This document shows, piece after piece, positions 37,330 through 46,348 of a stretch of DNA of 64,000 nucleotides. The first letter of the stretch is position 1; each line of letters begins with the position of its first letter. Source of the DNA: an uncultured Flavobacteriaceae bacterium (GTDB lineage: Bacteria > Bacteroidota > Bacteroidia > Flavobacteriales > Flavobacteriaceae); the NCBI GenBank assembly GCA_943842625.1, contig CALTCK010000006.1, positions 62,001-126,000 on the forward strand, read 5' to 3'. A program made the position numbers and the translations under genes. The notes below the pieces were generated by a model. That model was given only the letters and a program-made list of their open reading frames with translations, was not told where the DNA came from and did not search any database.

Positions 37330-37947
37330 ATGGCTGAAATGATTAAAATTTACAAGGAAAACCCTAATTCAAATGATATAAAAAAAGTGGTGTCTGTTCT
37401 TAGGAAAGGAGGACTCATTATCTATCCGAGTGATACAGTTTACGCCTTAGGTTGTGATATTTCAAATTATAAAGCATTAGAAAAACTTGCAAGAATTAAA
37501 GAAGTGAAATTAGAGAAAGCTAATTTTTCATTTGTTTGTGATAGTATCAGCAATATATCCGATTATGTAAATCATATAAGCACACCAACATTTAAGATAT
37601 TAAAAAGATCTCTGCCGGGTCCTTATACATTTATTTTACAAGGAAACAACAATCTTCCTAAAGCATTCAAAAAGAAAAAAGAAGTAGGAATAAGAGTCCC
37701 TAAAAATGAAATAGCATTAGCTATTGTGAGAGAACTTGGTAATCCAATAGCTTCCACATCAATTTATGATGAGGATGAGATTATTGAGTACACAACAGAT
37801 CCTGAACTGATTTATGAAAAATGGAACAATCGAATAGATTTAGTTGTAAATGGAGGATATGGCGATAACATTCCGTCTACAGTAATCAATCTATGTGGTG
37901 ATGAACCTTTATTAATTAGGCAAGGAAAAGGAGGATTAGATATATAA
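37330..37947 (+). CDS. L-threonylcarbamoyladenylate synthase (Sua5/YrdC/YciO family)
   Basis: Encodes 205 residues. It makes threonylcarbamoyl-AMP for the t6A37 modification of ANN-decoding tRNAs. Family motifs include GGLIIYPSDTVYALGCDI and KSLPGPYTFIL-like (KRSLPGPYTFILQ), with KKKEVGIRVP and NPIASTSI. The length suits the YciO or YrdC single-domain type without the Sua5 C-terminal domain. YciO-like homologues may have a different role, so the exact assignment is probable rather than certain. A strong bidirectional terminator follows. Confidence 0.85.
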   Translation: MAEMIKIYKENPNSNDIKKVVSVLRKGGLIIYPSDTVYALGCDISNYKALEKLARIKEVKLEKANFSFVCDSISNISDYVNHISTPTFKILKRSLPGPYTFILQGNNNLPKAFKKKKEVGIRVPKNEIALAIVRELGNPIASTSIYDEDEIIEYTTDPELIYEKWNNRIDLVVNGGYGDNIPSTVINLCGDEPLLIRQGKGGLDI

Positions 37948-37977
37948 AAAAGAGGCTGATTTTTTCAGCCTCTTTTT
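37946..37977. terminator. Bidirectional terminator between the Sua5-type gene and the ompA-like gene
   Basis: AGAGGCTGA (37951-37959) and TCAGCCTCT (37965-37973) pair perfectly, flanked by five As and a T-tract, and can act on both converging genes. Confidence 0.88.
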
Positions 37978-37998
37978 GTTTTATATTTTTTTAAATCC

Positions 37999-38859
37999 CT
38001 AGTTAATTGCAGGGTCATTTAAACCTTCTTCAATCATTGAATAAAATTGATCAAGCTTAGGAAGAACTACAATTCTTGTTCTTCTGTTTTTAGCCCTAGT
38101 CTCCGCGGTTTCGTTTGAAGCCTTTGGAATGTATTGACTGCGTCCCCCAGCTGTCATTCTTTCAGGAGCTACGCCAAAATCATCTTGTAATATTCTAACA
38201 ACAGTAGTTGCTCTAAGAACACTTAAATCCCAATTGTCTTTCATACAGTCTGTGTTTATAGACTGTGAATCGGTATGACCTTCTACTAAAAATTCGAAAT
38301 CTGGTTTATTGTTAACTACAGTAGCTATTTTTCCAAGAACTTCTCTAGCCTTACTCGATACATTGATACTTCCACTTTTAAATAATAACTTGTCAGATAT
38401 ACTCACAAAAACGACACCTTTCTCGACATTTACTTCAATATCTGTATCGTTTAGGTCTCCAAGAACTCCTTTTAAGCTTTGTACAAGTGCTAGATTCACA
38501 GAATCACGACGAGTAATAGCATCCCTTAGTTTGTTTATGGTCAGATCTTTCTCTTTCATGCTTTCTAGTGACTTTTCTAGGTTCTCTGCACCTTTAATTG
38601 TTAGATCTGTAAAGTCGCCAATTTGCTTAATTAAATCACCGTTAGTAGCGTTTAAAAAACTAACTTGGTTTTTTAAGGTACTGTTTTCAGCGGATAAACC
38701 TGACTTTTCAGATAAACAGTCGTTTAATTTGACAGTTGCTGTGTTCAATAAATCTTGAGTGCTTTTTTGTTTGCTTTCTAGTTCAGCGTATTTTTTACTA
38801 GTAACACAAGATGTTAAAAGTAGACTAGAACAGGCTGCTAGGATTAGAAATTTTTTCAT
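37999..38859 (-). CDS. OmpA-family lipoprotein with coiled coil
   Basis: Encodes 286 residues. The lipoprotein signal ends LLLTSC (Cys 18). Residues 20-120 form a coiled coil (KKYAELESKQKSTQDLLNTA). Residues 150-275 are an OmpA-like peptidoglycan-binding domain: LLFKSGSINVSSKAREVLG, EFLVEGHTDSQS, the Asp/Arg meso-DAP contacts in DLSVLRATTVVRIL, and ETRAKNRRTRIVVLP. It should link the outer membrane to the cell wall. Single gene. Confidence 0.9.
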   Translation of the reverse strand: MKKFLILAACSSLLLTSCVTSKKYAELESKQKSTQDLLNTATVKLNDCLSEKSGLSAENSTLKNQVSFLNATNGDLIKQIGDFTDLTIKGAENLEKSLESMKEKDLTINKLRDAITRRDSVNLALVQSLKGVLGDLNDTDIEVNVEKGVVFVSISDKLLFKSGSINVSSKAREVLGKIATVVNNKPDFEFLVEGHTDSQSINTDCMKDNWDLSVLRATTVVRILQDDFGVAPERMTAGGRSQYIPKASNETAETRAKNRRTRIVVLPKLDQFYSMIEEGLNDPAIN

Positions 38860-38940
38860 TTGTATATTAGGTTTAGATATAGTTCAAAAATATTAAAACG
38901 CAGGATAGAAAAAAAAAGTATTTATGTTTTTCTGTAACTA

Positions 38941-39936
38941 TTAATTTAGCTCCTTAAAAATACGATTTTTTCTAATAAAATAATTCCAAACAATTGATTT
39001 TATATGATAGTATTTAATTTCTTTTCTAATTTTATATTCTTTATTGATATATCTTGGAAGTAGACTGTAAAAACTAAAATGGGCCTTTATAATAGCTAAT
39101 GTATGTTTCCACTTTCCTTGAATTAAAAAGTGTAATCCAGCAATACCGTCCATTAAAAGTCTCATAAATAAAATTATCCAAACTTTTGAGCTTTTTATAT
39201 TTTTAACAAGCATTAAAAGAGAATTTCTAAAGTTATAAAAGGTTTTTGTTGGGTTTATATTGGATAGCGTTGCGCCGCCAACGTGATACACAGTGCTATT
39301 TCCGATGTGTTTTATAATTCCACCATTTTGTTGAATTCTCCAGCACAAATCGATTTCTTCTTGATGTGCAAAAAAGTTTTCATCAAATCCTTTTAATTCT
39401 TTGAACTCATTACTTCTCACAATAAAGCAGGCGCCACTAGCCCAAAATATTTTATTTATATCATTGTACTGACCCTTGTCTTTTTCAATCGTATTAAAAA
39501 TTCTTCCCCGGCAATAAGGATATCCTAATTGATCAATAAAACCGCCTCCTGCTCCCGCATATTCAAAATATTTTTTATTATTAAAATCTAATATTTTTGG
39601 TTGTGCAGCGATTAAAGAATCGTCACGTTTAAATTCATTAATTATTGGTTGCAACCAATTTTGAGTAACTTCTACATCATTATTTAATAAAACTAACAAG
39701 TCTTCAGTGACGTTTTTTAAAGCATCGTTATAACCTTTGGCGAATCCTCCGTTTGTTTTATTTTGGATAATAGTCACCTTATTAAATTTTTCTTTAAGAT
39801 ATGGTATAGATTTATCTGTAGATGCATTGTCAGCAACATAAATAGTCGCTTCTTCTGAGAATTCAACGACTGATGGTAAAAATTGTTCTAATATTTTTTT
39901 TCCATTCCAATTAAGTATGACAATAGCAACTTTCAT
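38941..39936 (-). CDS. Family 2 glycosyltransferase
   Basis: Encodes 331 residues. The GT-A fold begins VAIVILNWNGKKILEQFLPS. Nucleotide-sugar and metal motifs are YVADNASTDKS and LLNNDVEVTQNWL (DxD-like NND). A later FDENFFAHQEEIDLCWRIQQ is typical of rhamnosyltransferase-like GT2 enzymes. The C-terminal hydrophobic segment (SKVWIILFMRLLMDGIAGLH) suggests membrane association. The sugar and acceptor are unknown; no polysaccharide cluster is adjacent. Confidence 0.85.
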   Translation of the reverse strand: MKVAIVILNWNGKKILEQFLPSVVEFSEEATIYVADNASTDKSIPYLKEKFNKVTIIQNKTNGGFAKGYNDALKNVTEDLLVLLNNDVEVTQNWLQPIINEFKRDDSLIAAQPKILDFNNKKYFEYAGAGGGFIDQLGYPYCRGRIFNTIEKDKGQYNDINKIFWASGACFIVRSNEFKELKGFDENFFAHQEEIDLCWRIQQNGGIIKHIGNSTVYHVGGATLSNINPTKTFYNFRNSLLMLVKNIKSSKVWIILFMRLLMDGIAGLHFLIQGKWKHTLAIIKAHFSFYSLLPRYINKEYKIRKEIKYYHIKSIVWNYFIRKNRIFKELN

Positions 39937-39987
39937 ATTAATAAACTAATATATATGGTTAACATACAAATTCCTATTTAATTAATT

Positions 39988-40440
39988 TTATTTGAGTTGT
40001 TCATATTTTGGTAAATCACGCAAAAAAAAATATTTTTTATTTTTAATATCCATTTTGCAAAAATAATGTGTCAATCCGTTGGTCACCATTAGTAAATTAG
40101 AATTTAAAGCTAGGTTATAACGAGCAATTTGATCAAAACTTACTTGATTAATAGTTACACTTGGGGCTTTACATTCGATTATAATCTCTACGTCTCCATC
40201 ATTTTTAAAAATTACAATATCGTATCTCTTTGCAGTATCGTTTAACAATAACTGCTTCTCAACATTAATATAGGAAACTGGATATTTTTTTTCAGTAATC
40301 AAAAAATGTAGTGTGTGTTGTCGGACCCATTCTTCAGGTGTTAAAATCACAAATTTTTTTCGGATGATATCAAAAATCAACGTTTTATTTTCGTTACTTT
40401 TGAATCGAAAATTATATTTTGGAAAGTTGAGTTTTTGCAC
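39988..40440 (-). CDS. HsdR N-terminal-like nuclease-fold protein
   Basis: Encodes 150 residues. It corresponds to the type I restriction enzyme R N-terminal domain alone (PD-(D/E)xK fold). EEWVRQHTLHFLI is followed by YDIVIFKNDGDVEIIIECKAP, which contains the D...ExK catalytic signature. No restriction partners are present. In Flavobacteriia this small protein usually sits back to back with holA, as here, so a DNA-repair or replication role is possible but unproven. Confidence 0.82.
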   Translation of the reverse strand: MQKLNFPKYNFRFKSNENKTLIFDIIRKKFVILTPEEWVRQHTLHFLITEKKYPVSYINVEKQLLLNDTAKRYDIVIFKNDGDVEIIIECKAPSVTINQVSFDQIARYNLALNSNLLMVTNGLTHYFCKMDIKNKKYFFLRDLPKYEQLK

Positions 40441-40489
40441 ATTGCAAGGTACTTATTTTTTAAAAACAATTAAACAATCTGCAGGATAA

Positions 40490-41491
40490 ATGCCTTTAGA
40501 CAAAGTAAGACATATTATTTCAGCTATTAAAAAAGGAGATATAAAGCCCATCTATTTTTTAATGGGAGAGGAGTCCTATTTTATAGACATATTGTCAAAA
40601 TTTATTGAAAATAATATACTTTCAGAAGAAGAGAAAGGATTTAATCAAATACTTTATTATGGTCGTGATTCAAAAATAGAAGATATTGTTAGCGCTTCTA
40701 AAAGATTTCCAATGATGGCAGAGCGACAGGTTATTATTGTTAAGGAGGCGCAAGATTTATCTAGAACTATTGAAAACCTTGTTTCGTATGCAGAAAATCC
40801 TCAGCCTTCTACAGTATTAGTATTTTGTTATAAATATAAGAAGTTAGACAAGCGCAAAAAAGTCTTTAAAGCAATACAAAAAAATGGAGTCATTTTTGAA
40901 AGTAAAAAAATGTATGACAATCAATTACCCGATTGGATAAGAAAAGTACTTGCGCAAAAAGGATATACCATATCTCCAAAAGCTTCGCAAATGTTAGTAG
41001 AGTTTCTAGGTAATGATTTATCAAAAATCAATAATGAATTACAAAAAATTCAATTGATTGTAAAACCTGAGAATCAGATTTCAGCTCAAATAATAGAAAA
41101 TAATATAGGGATAAGCAAAGATTATAATAATTTTGAACTTATCAACGCATTAGCACACAAGAATATTAAGAAAGCATTTGGCATCATTCAATATTTTTCA
41201 CAAAATTCAAAAAATCATCCGACTGTGGTTACTGTTTCCATACTGTTTGGTTTTTTTTCCAAGGTAATGAAGTATCAAACCTTATCAAATAAATCACAAG
41301 CCCCAAAAAAACTTGGTGTTCATCCATATTTCATGAAAGACTATGAAGTAGCTGCTCGAAATTTTCCGATGAAAAAAATAAGTGCTATAATCGCCTCTAT
41401 CCGAGAATTAGATGTTAAAAGCAAGGGAGTTGGAGCAAATTTAACTCATGAGGATATTCTTAAAGAACTTTTAGTTGAGGTGACAAAATAA
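40490..41491 (+). CDS. holA: DNA polymerase III delta subunit
   Basis: Encodes 333 residues. The delta subunit opens the sliding clamp within the clamp loader. The N-terminal AAA+-like domain begins IISAIKKGDIKPIYFLMGEE and includes FPMMAERQVIIVKEA. The central lid (AQKGYTISPKASQMLVEFLG) and the C-terminal collar domain complete it. Length is normal. It is divergent from the HsdR-N-like gene, 49 bases apart. Confidence 0.88.
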   Translation: MPLDKVRHIISAIKKGDIKPIYFLMGEESYFIDILSKFIENNILSEEEKGFNQILYYGRDSKIEDIVSASKRFPMMAERQVIIVKEAQDLSRTIENLVSYAENPQPSTVLVFCYKYKKLDKRKKVFKAIQKNGVIFESKKMYDNQLPDWIRKVLAQKGYTISPKASQMLVEFLGNDLSKINNELQKIQLIVKPENQISAQIIENNIGISKDYNNFELINALAHKNIKKAFGIIQYFSQNSKNHPTVVTVSILFGFFSKVMKYQTLSNKSQAPKKLGVHPYFMKDYEVAARNFPMKKISAIIASIRELDVKSKGVGANLTHEDILKELLVEVTK

Positions 41492-41547
41492 TTACTTTTT
41501 TATTGCGTATTTGCCCTTTATAAAAGTACAAAATAATTTAATAAATG

Positions 41548-41555
41548 TATTTTTG
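41548..41555 (+). promoter_or_regulatory. -7 promoter box for menA
   Basis: TATTTTTG is an exact TAnnTTTG match, overlapping the upstream in-frame ATG at 41545. This argues that translation begins at the next ATG, 41575, 19 bases downstream of the box. Confidence 0.5.
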
Positions 41556-41574
41556 TAAAAAAGAAATTCAACCA

Positions 41575-42468
41575 ATGCCAAAGTTTAAAGCATGGATAGC
41601 TGCAGCAAGACTAAGAACGCTACCTTTGTCAGTTTCTGGTATAATTGTTGGCTCAGCAATAGCGAAAAAAAATTCATTATTCCAACCTGAAATCTTTTGG
41701 TTAGCTATTTTAACTACCATAGGATTTCAAGTGTTATCAAATTTTGCAAATGATTACGGCGATGGAATTAAAGGTGTCGACGATCATCGCGAAGGTGAAA
41801 AAAGGATGGTCGCTTCTGGGCTAATTTCCGCTAAGCAGATGAAATACGCAATTATTATGACTGCTTTTGTAACTTTATCAATTGCGGTAAATTTGATTTA
41901 TACAGCGTTTGGTTGGGAAGATTTTTTTAATTCTCTATTGTTTCTTGTTCTAGGAATCATTTCAATAGTTGCTGCGTTAAAATATACCATTGGTAAAAAT
42001 GCTTATGGTTATTCTGGTCTTGGTGATGTATTTGTATTTCTATTTTTCGGATTGCTTAGTGTTTTAGGAAGTAATTATTTATTTACCCACGAACTAAAAT
42101 GGGATTTATTATTACCTGCTTCAAGTATAGGATTGTTTAGTATGGCTGTACTTAACTTAAATAATATGCGCGATATTGAAAATGATAAAAAGAACAAAAA
42201 AAATACATTGGTAGTAAGTTTAGGAAGTTTAAAAGCAAAAATATACCATTACATTTTAATATCTCTTGGTATGGTTTTAACTTTGTTGTATTCAGGTATA
42301 AATTATCATTCAATTAATCAATTTACCTATTGTATTGCTTTTATACCTTTATGTTTGAATTTAGTAACTGTTTATAAAAATAAAGAACCTAAATTATTAG
42401 ATAACGAATTGAAGAAAGTTGCTTTAAGCACCTTTTTATTCGCTATTTTGTTTGGTTCCTTTCATTAA
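41575..42468 (+). CDS. menA: 1,4-dihydroxy-2-naphthoate polyprenyltransferase
   Basis: Encodes 297 residues from the ATG at 41575 (MPKFKAWIAAARLRTLPLSV). It attaches the polyprenyl chain to DHNA in menaquinone synthesis. UbiA-family Asp-rich motifs are NFANDYGDGIKGVDD (NDxxD-type) and NNMRDIENDKKN. About eight membrane helices are predicted. An upstream ATG at 41545 adds ten poor residues and overlaps a promoter box. First gene of a same-strand run with menC and menE; only 12 bases separate it from the next gene. Confidence 0.93.
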   Translation: MPKFKAWIAAARLRTLPLSVSGIIVGSAIAKKNSLFQPEIFWLAILTTIGFQVLSNFANDYGDGIKGVDDHREGEKRMVASGLISAKQMKYAIIMTAFVTLSIAVNLIYTAFGWEDFFNSLLFLVLGIISIVAALKYTIGKNAYGYSGLGDVFVFLFFGLLSVLGSNYLFTHELKWDLLLPASSIGLFSMAVLNLNNMRDIENDKKNKKNTLVVSLGSLKAKIYHYILISLGMVLTLLYSGINYHSINQFTYCIAFIPLCLNLVTVYKNKEPKLLDNELKKVALSTFLFAILFGSFH

Positions 42469-42480
42469 ATATTTAGTCTC

Positions 42481-43161
42481 ATGAAAATTACTTTTTACGG
42501 TCAAAACTCACTATCTATAGAAGTTTCAGGAAAAAATATAATTGTGGATCCATTTATTTCTGGAAATCCATTATCTAAAGAAAAAGTTGATATAGTATCA
42601 TTAAAAGCTGATTATATTTTATTAACGCATGCTCATGAAGATCACATTCTTGATGCAGAAGCGATTGCTAAAAATACCAATGCTAAAATTGTTAGTAATT
42701 ATGAAATTGCTATGTACTACCAAGCTAAAGGATTTGATGTGCATCCTATGAATCATGGAGGAAATTGGAAATTTGATTTTGGAAATTTAAAATTTGTGAA
42801 TGCTGTGCATACGAGCTCTTTCCCTGATGGAAGTTATGGAGGGCAGCCAGGAGGATTTGTTATCGAAGCTGAGCACAAAAACATTTACATTGCAGGAGAT
42901 ACTGCTTTAACGATGGATATGAAATTGATTCCAATACAAACCAAGTTGGATCTTGCTATACTCCCAATTGGAGATAACTTTACTATGGGAATTGATGATG
43001 CTATCTTAGCTAGTAATTTTTTAGAATGTGAAAAAATATTAGGTGTTCATTATGATACTTTTGGATTTATTGAAATCAATCATGAAGAAGCGAAAAAGAA
43101 ATTTTTTGATGCAGAAAAAGATTTAATATTGCTAGATATTGGTTCATCATTAGAATTATAG
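42481..43161 (+). CDS. UPF0173 metal-dependent hydrolase
   Basis: Encodes 226 residues of the metallo-beta-lactamase fold. ITFYGQNSLSIEVSGKNI and VDPFISGNPLS are followed by the metal motif LTHAHEDHILDAEAI (HxHxDH), AGDTALTMDM and a final GVHYDTFGFIEIN. Family substrates are unknown. Its position inside a menaquinone cluster suggests a link to that pathway, but the family is widespread elsewhere, so this is weak. Confidence 0.88.
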   Translation: MKITFYGQNSLSIEVSGKNIIVDPFISGNPLSKEKVDIVSLKADYILLTHAHEDHILDAEAIAKNTNAKIVSNYEIAMYYQAKGFDVHPMNHGGNWKFDFGNLKFVNAVHTSSFPDGSYGGQPGGFVIEAEHKNIYIAGDTALTMDMKLIPIQTKLDLAILPIGDNFTMGIDDAILASNFLECEKILGVHYDTFGFIEINHEEAKKKFFDAEKDLILLDIGSSLEL

Positions 43162-43179
43162 AATAATAAAATTGATTAC

Positions 43180-44226
43180 ATGTTAACTGCTTCATACCAA
43201 AAGCATCTATTAAAATTTAAACTTCCAGGAGGTACTTCAAGAGGGATGCTTAAAACCAAAGAAACTTTTTTTATATTTCTAGAAGATGAAAGTCAGAAAG
43301 GAATAGGAGAGTGTGCTTTGTTTAGAGGTTTGAGTATTGATGATCGCCCAGATTATGAAAAGAAACTAAAATGGGTTTGTGACCACATAAATTTAGGATT
43401 TGAACCACTATACAACGAATTAATAGAATTCCCCTCTATCCAGATTGGATTGGAAACTGCATTTAAATCATTAGCTTCTCAAGATTTATTTAGAATTTTT
43501 CCATCAGAATTTTCTAATGGTAATGATAATATTTCAATTAACGGTTTAGTTTGGATGGGGAGTGAATCTTTTATGAAACAACAAATTTCTGAAAAGTTAG
43601 CTCAAGGTTTTCGATGTATAAAAATGAAAATTGGAGCTATTGATTTTGATGTAGAGATGAATTTATTAAAATCGATAAGAAAAAAATATTCATCATCAGA
43701 TATAGAATTGAGAGTAGATGCTAATGGTGCATTTTCTCCATCGGAAGCTTTAGAGAAATTAAAATGGCTTTCCGAATTAGAATTGCATTCCATTGAGCAA
43801 CCTATTAAACAGGGTAAATGGCAAGAAATGGCTAGATTGTGTGAAGATTCTCCTTTAGCTATTGCATTGGATGAAGAATTGATTGGAGTTTTTTCAGAAA
43901 AAGAAAAATTAGAACTATTAAATACGATTCATCCACAATATATCATTTTGAAACCTAGTTTGATAGGAGGATTTAGAGGTAGTGATGATTGGATTTCATA
44001 TTCTGAAAATAAAAATATTGGTTGGTGGATAACATCAGCTTTAGAAAGTAATATTGGCTTAAATGCTATTGCACAATATACTCATACAAAAAGCAGTAAA
44101 TTACCTCAGGGTTTAGGTACAGGAAGTCTTTTTACCAATAATATTCCTTCACCTCTAGAAGTTTGTAACGGAAACTTATATTACAATACTAATAAAAAGT
44201 GGGACCTGGATATGATTAAATTCTAA
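43180..44226 (+). CDS. menC: o-Succinylbenzoate synthase
   Basis: Encodes 348 residues. An enolase-superfamily enzyme, it dehydrates SHCHC to o-succinylbenzoate. Catalytic Lys lies in FRCIKMKIGAIDF, metal ligands in LRVDANGAFSPSEAL, HSIEQPIK and ALDEELIG, and the second Lys in IILKPSLIGGFRGSDDW. The N-terminal capping domain (FKLPGGTSRGMLKTKETFFI) is normal. It belongs with menA and menE in the same cluster, which supports menaquinone over a racemase function. Confidence 0.9.
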   Translation: MLTASYQKHLLKFKLPGGTSRGMLKTKETFFIFLEDESQKGIGECALFRGLSIDDRPDYEKKLKWVCDHINLGFEPLYNELIEFPSIQIGLETAFKSLASQDLFRIFPSEFSNGNDNISINGLVWMGSESFMKQQISEKLAQGFRCIKMKIGAIDFDVEMNLLKSIRKKYSSSDIELRVDANGAFSPSEALEKLKWLSELELHSIEQPIKQGKWQEMARLCEDSPLAIALDEELIGVFSEKEKLELLNTIHPQYIILKPSLIGGFRGSDDWISYSENKNIGWWITSALESNIGLNAIAQYTHTKSSKLPQGLGTGSLFTNNIPSPLEVCNGNLYYNTNKKWDLDMIKF

Positions 44227-44244
44227 ATAATGAAATTTTAAACT

Positions 44245-45192
44245 ATGTATATTGAACAGGCATTTAAATTTAAACAAGACGTTTGGCGTTATTTACTGGG
44301 AATATTAATTATTTTTATATTGGGATGGCAGATAATAGGAGTGATTCCTTTAGGAATTGTTTCTTGGTTTAAAGCTAGTAATGTAGAAGAATTTATAACT
44401 TCCAGTGAATCTGCTTTTTCTACTTTATTTCCTTTAAAAAGTAATCTCTATCTTTTCTTAACGCTATTAACTTTTATAGGAGGATTTGTTGCGTTGTTAT
44501 TAGTTATTAAATTTTTACATCATCAATCTTTTATTCAACTAACCACTTCTAGAGATAAAATTGATTGGGGTCGTTTTTTCTTCGGATTTAGTATCATAGC
44601 TTTTTTAACTATCACCATAACGGCATTTGATTTTTACTCCAACCCTGAGAATTATTTAATTCAGTTTGAATGGAAATCTTTTTCTATTATGTTTTTAATA
44701 GCCATTGTTTTAATTCCATTACAAACTAGTTTTGAGGAATATTTTTTTAGAGGATATTTAATGCAAGGAATTGGAATTGCAGCAAAAAATAAATGGATTC
44801 CATTACTATTGACATCTATTATATTTGGAAGTTTGCACTTTTTTAATCCAGAGGTGGATAAAATTGGAAATATAGCCATGGTTTATTATATCGGAACAGG
44901 ATTTTTTCTAGGAATAATTACGCTAATGGATGAAGGAATGGAATTATCCTTAGGTTTTCATGCGGGAACTAATTTAATAATTGTATTGTTAGTAACAAGT
45001 GATTGGACAGTTTTTCAAACCAATTCCATTTTATTAGATCTTTCAGACCCTAGTAAGGGAATTGAAATAGTATTACCTGTATTCATATTGTATCCAATAT
45101 TATTGGGAGTGATGGCTTGGAAGTATAAGTGGACTAACTGGAAAGACAAACTATTTGGAAAAGTCTTGCCATTAAAAATAGATTCAATTTAA
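44245..45192 (+). CDS. CPBP-family intramembrane metalloprotease
   Basis: Encodes 315 residues with about eight membrane segments. The Rce1-like CPBP motifs are complete: SFEEYFFRGYLMQGIG (EExxxR), SIIFGSLHFFNPEVDK (FxxxH), and LSLGFHAGTNLII (HxxxN). Members process prenylated or bacteriocin-related substrates; the bacterial target here is unknown. It is co-directional between menC and menE with 18-20 base gaps, so it is expressed with the menaquinone genes. Confidence 0.88.
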   Translation: MYIEQAFKFKQDVWRYLLGILIIFILGWQIIGVIPLGIVSWFKASNVEEFITSSESAFSTLFPLKSNLYLFLTLLTFIGGFVALLLVIKFLHHQSFIQLTTSRDKIDWGRFFFGFSIIAFLTITITAFDFYSNPENYLIQFEWKSFSIMFLIAIVLIPLQTSFEEYFFRGYLMQGIGIAAKNKWIPLLLTSIIFGSLHFFNPEVDKIGNIAMVYYIGTGFFLGIITLMDEGMELSLGFHAGTNLIIVLLVTSDWTVFQTNSILLDLSDPSKGIEIVLPVFILYPILLGVMAWKYKWTNWKDKLFGKVLPLKIDSI

Positions 45193-45211
45193 GAAAAATT
45201 ACAAGTAAACA

Positions 45212-46297
45212 GTGAGGTCTTCTAGTATACACATTCATCCAAAATTTAAATTAAACGGGCTTTCATACCGATTTGACGATTTATATGAATTGGCTTTAGA
45301 TTTTGAGAAATCTTTGATTCCTCACGAGGTAGAGATTGGTAAATTCTTTATAGAATGGCTTAATACCAAAGACTATATTAGCGTTTACACTTCTGGTGCT
45401 ACTGGAACTCCAAAAAAAATAATTATTTTAAAAACTCAAATGACCAATAGTGCAATAGCTTCTGGTACTTTTTTCAAAACAAATGGTAACACGAGAGCTC
45501 TTTTATGTTTGCCTGCAAGTTATATTGCTGGTAAAATGATGTTGGTTCGAGCGATGATTTTAGGTTGGGATCTTCAAATTAAAGCGCCTAAAAAAAATGC
45601 TATTGAACAAAATGATAATGACTATGATTTTGTTGCGATGGTCCCTTACCAAGTTCATTATTCTTTAAAACATCTTAATAAAGTTAAAAAACTAATAATT
45701 GGAGGTGCTCCTATTTCAAAGGAATTAGACGAAGAGTTACAACTTATTGATACCGAAGTTTTTGCTACTTATGGAATGACAGAAACAGTCAGTCATATTG
45801 CAATAAGAGCGATAAACGGTTTAGCAAAATCAAATTACTATCATGCTTTACCTAAGGTGAAGTTTTCATTAGATGAAAGAGATTGTCTGGTAATTGAAGC
45901 TTCAGAAGTTTCGAATAATAAAGTAGTTACCAATGATTTGGTGAAATTAATATCACCTAGTTCATTTCAGTATTTAGGAAGAATAGATAATGTTGTGAAT
46001 AGTGGGGGAGTGAAATTATTTCCTGAACAAATTGAAGCTAAATTAGCTAAATTTATAAACATTCAATTTATAATTGCTTCAGAGAAAAACCAAACTTTAG
46101 GTGAACAATTGATTTTAATTTTAGAAGAGGACTCATCAAAAACAATTCTTGATATTAAAACAGCCTTTTCTATTCTATCAAATTACGAGCGACCAAAAAA
46201 GATCTATATTTTTTCTAAATTTCCTTTCACTGAAACCGGTAAAATTAAACGTTCAGAGATTCTCAAGAACTTAGATCAAGCTTCTGAAATAATTTAA
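45212..46297 (+). CDS. menE: o-Succinylbenzoate--CoA ligase
   Basis: Encodes 361 residues from a GTG start (45212). An ANL-superfamily adenylating enzyme, it activates o-succinylbenzoate with CoA. Motifs are VYTSGATGTPKKI (P-loop), FATYGMTETVSHIA, YLGRIDNVVNSGGVKLFPEQ, and the catalytic Lys in FTETGKIKRSEI. At 361 residues it is shorter than E. coli MenE, as is common in Bacteroidota. It ends the menA-menC-menE run and is followed by a terminator. Confidence 0.9.
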   Translation: MRSSSIHIHPKFKLNGLSYRFDDLYELALDFEKSLIPHEVEIGKFFIEWLNTKDYISVYTSGATGTPKKIIILKTQMTNSAIASGTFFKTNGNTRALLCLPASYIAGKMMLVRAMILGWDLQIKAPKKNAIEQNDNDYDFVAMVPYQVHYSLKHLNKVKKLIIGGAPISKELDEELQLIDTEVFATYGMTETVSHIAIRAINGLAKSNYYHALPKVKFSLDERDCLVIEASEVSNNKVVTNDLVKLISPSSFQYLGRIDNVVNSGGVKLFPEQIEAKLAKFINIQFIIASEKNQTLGEQLILILEEDSSKTILDIKTAFSILSNYERPKKIYIFSKFPFTETGKIKRSEILKNLDQASEII

Positions 46298-46298
46298 C

Positions 46299-46329
46299 AA
46301 AAAAAGCACAAGATTACTTGTGCTTTTTT
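46299..46329. terminator. Bidirectional terminator after menE
   Basis: GCACAAG (46306-46312), loop ATTA and CTTGTGC (46317-46323) are flanked by seven As and six Ts, serving menE and the convergent lipoprotein gene. Confidence 0.88.
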
Positions 46330-46348
46330 AAGTATTTGATGTGTTGTT

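Noticed and set aside
39988-40440. A restriction-modification system
   Set aside because: Only an isolated HsdR N-terminal-like domain is present. There are no helicase, methylase or specificity genes, and the holA neighbourhood is usual for this orphan.
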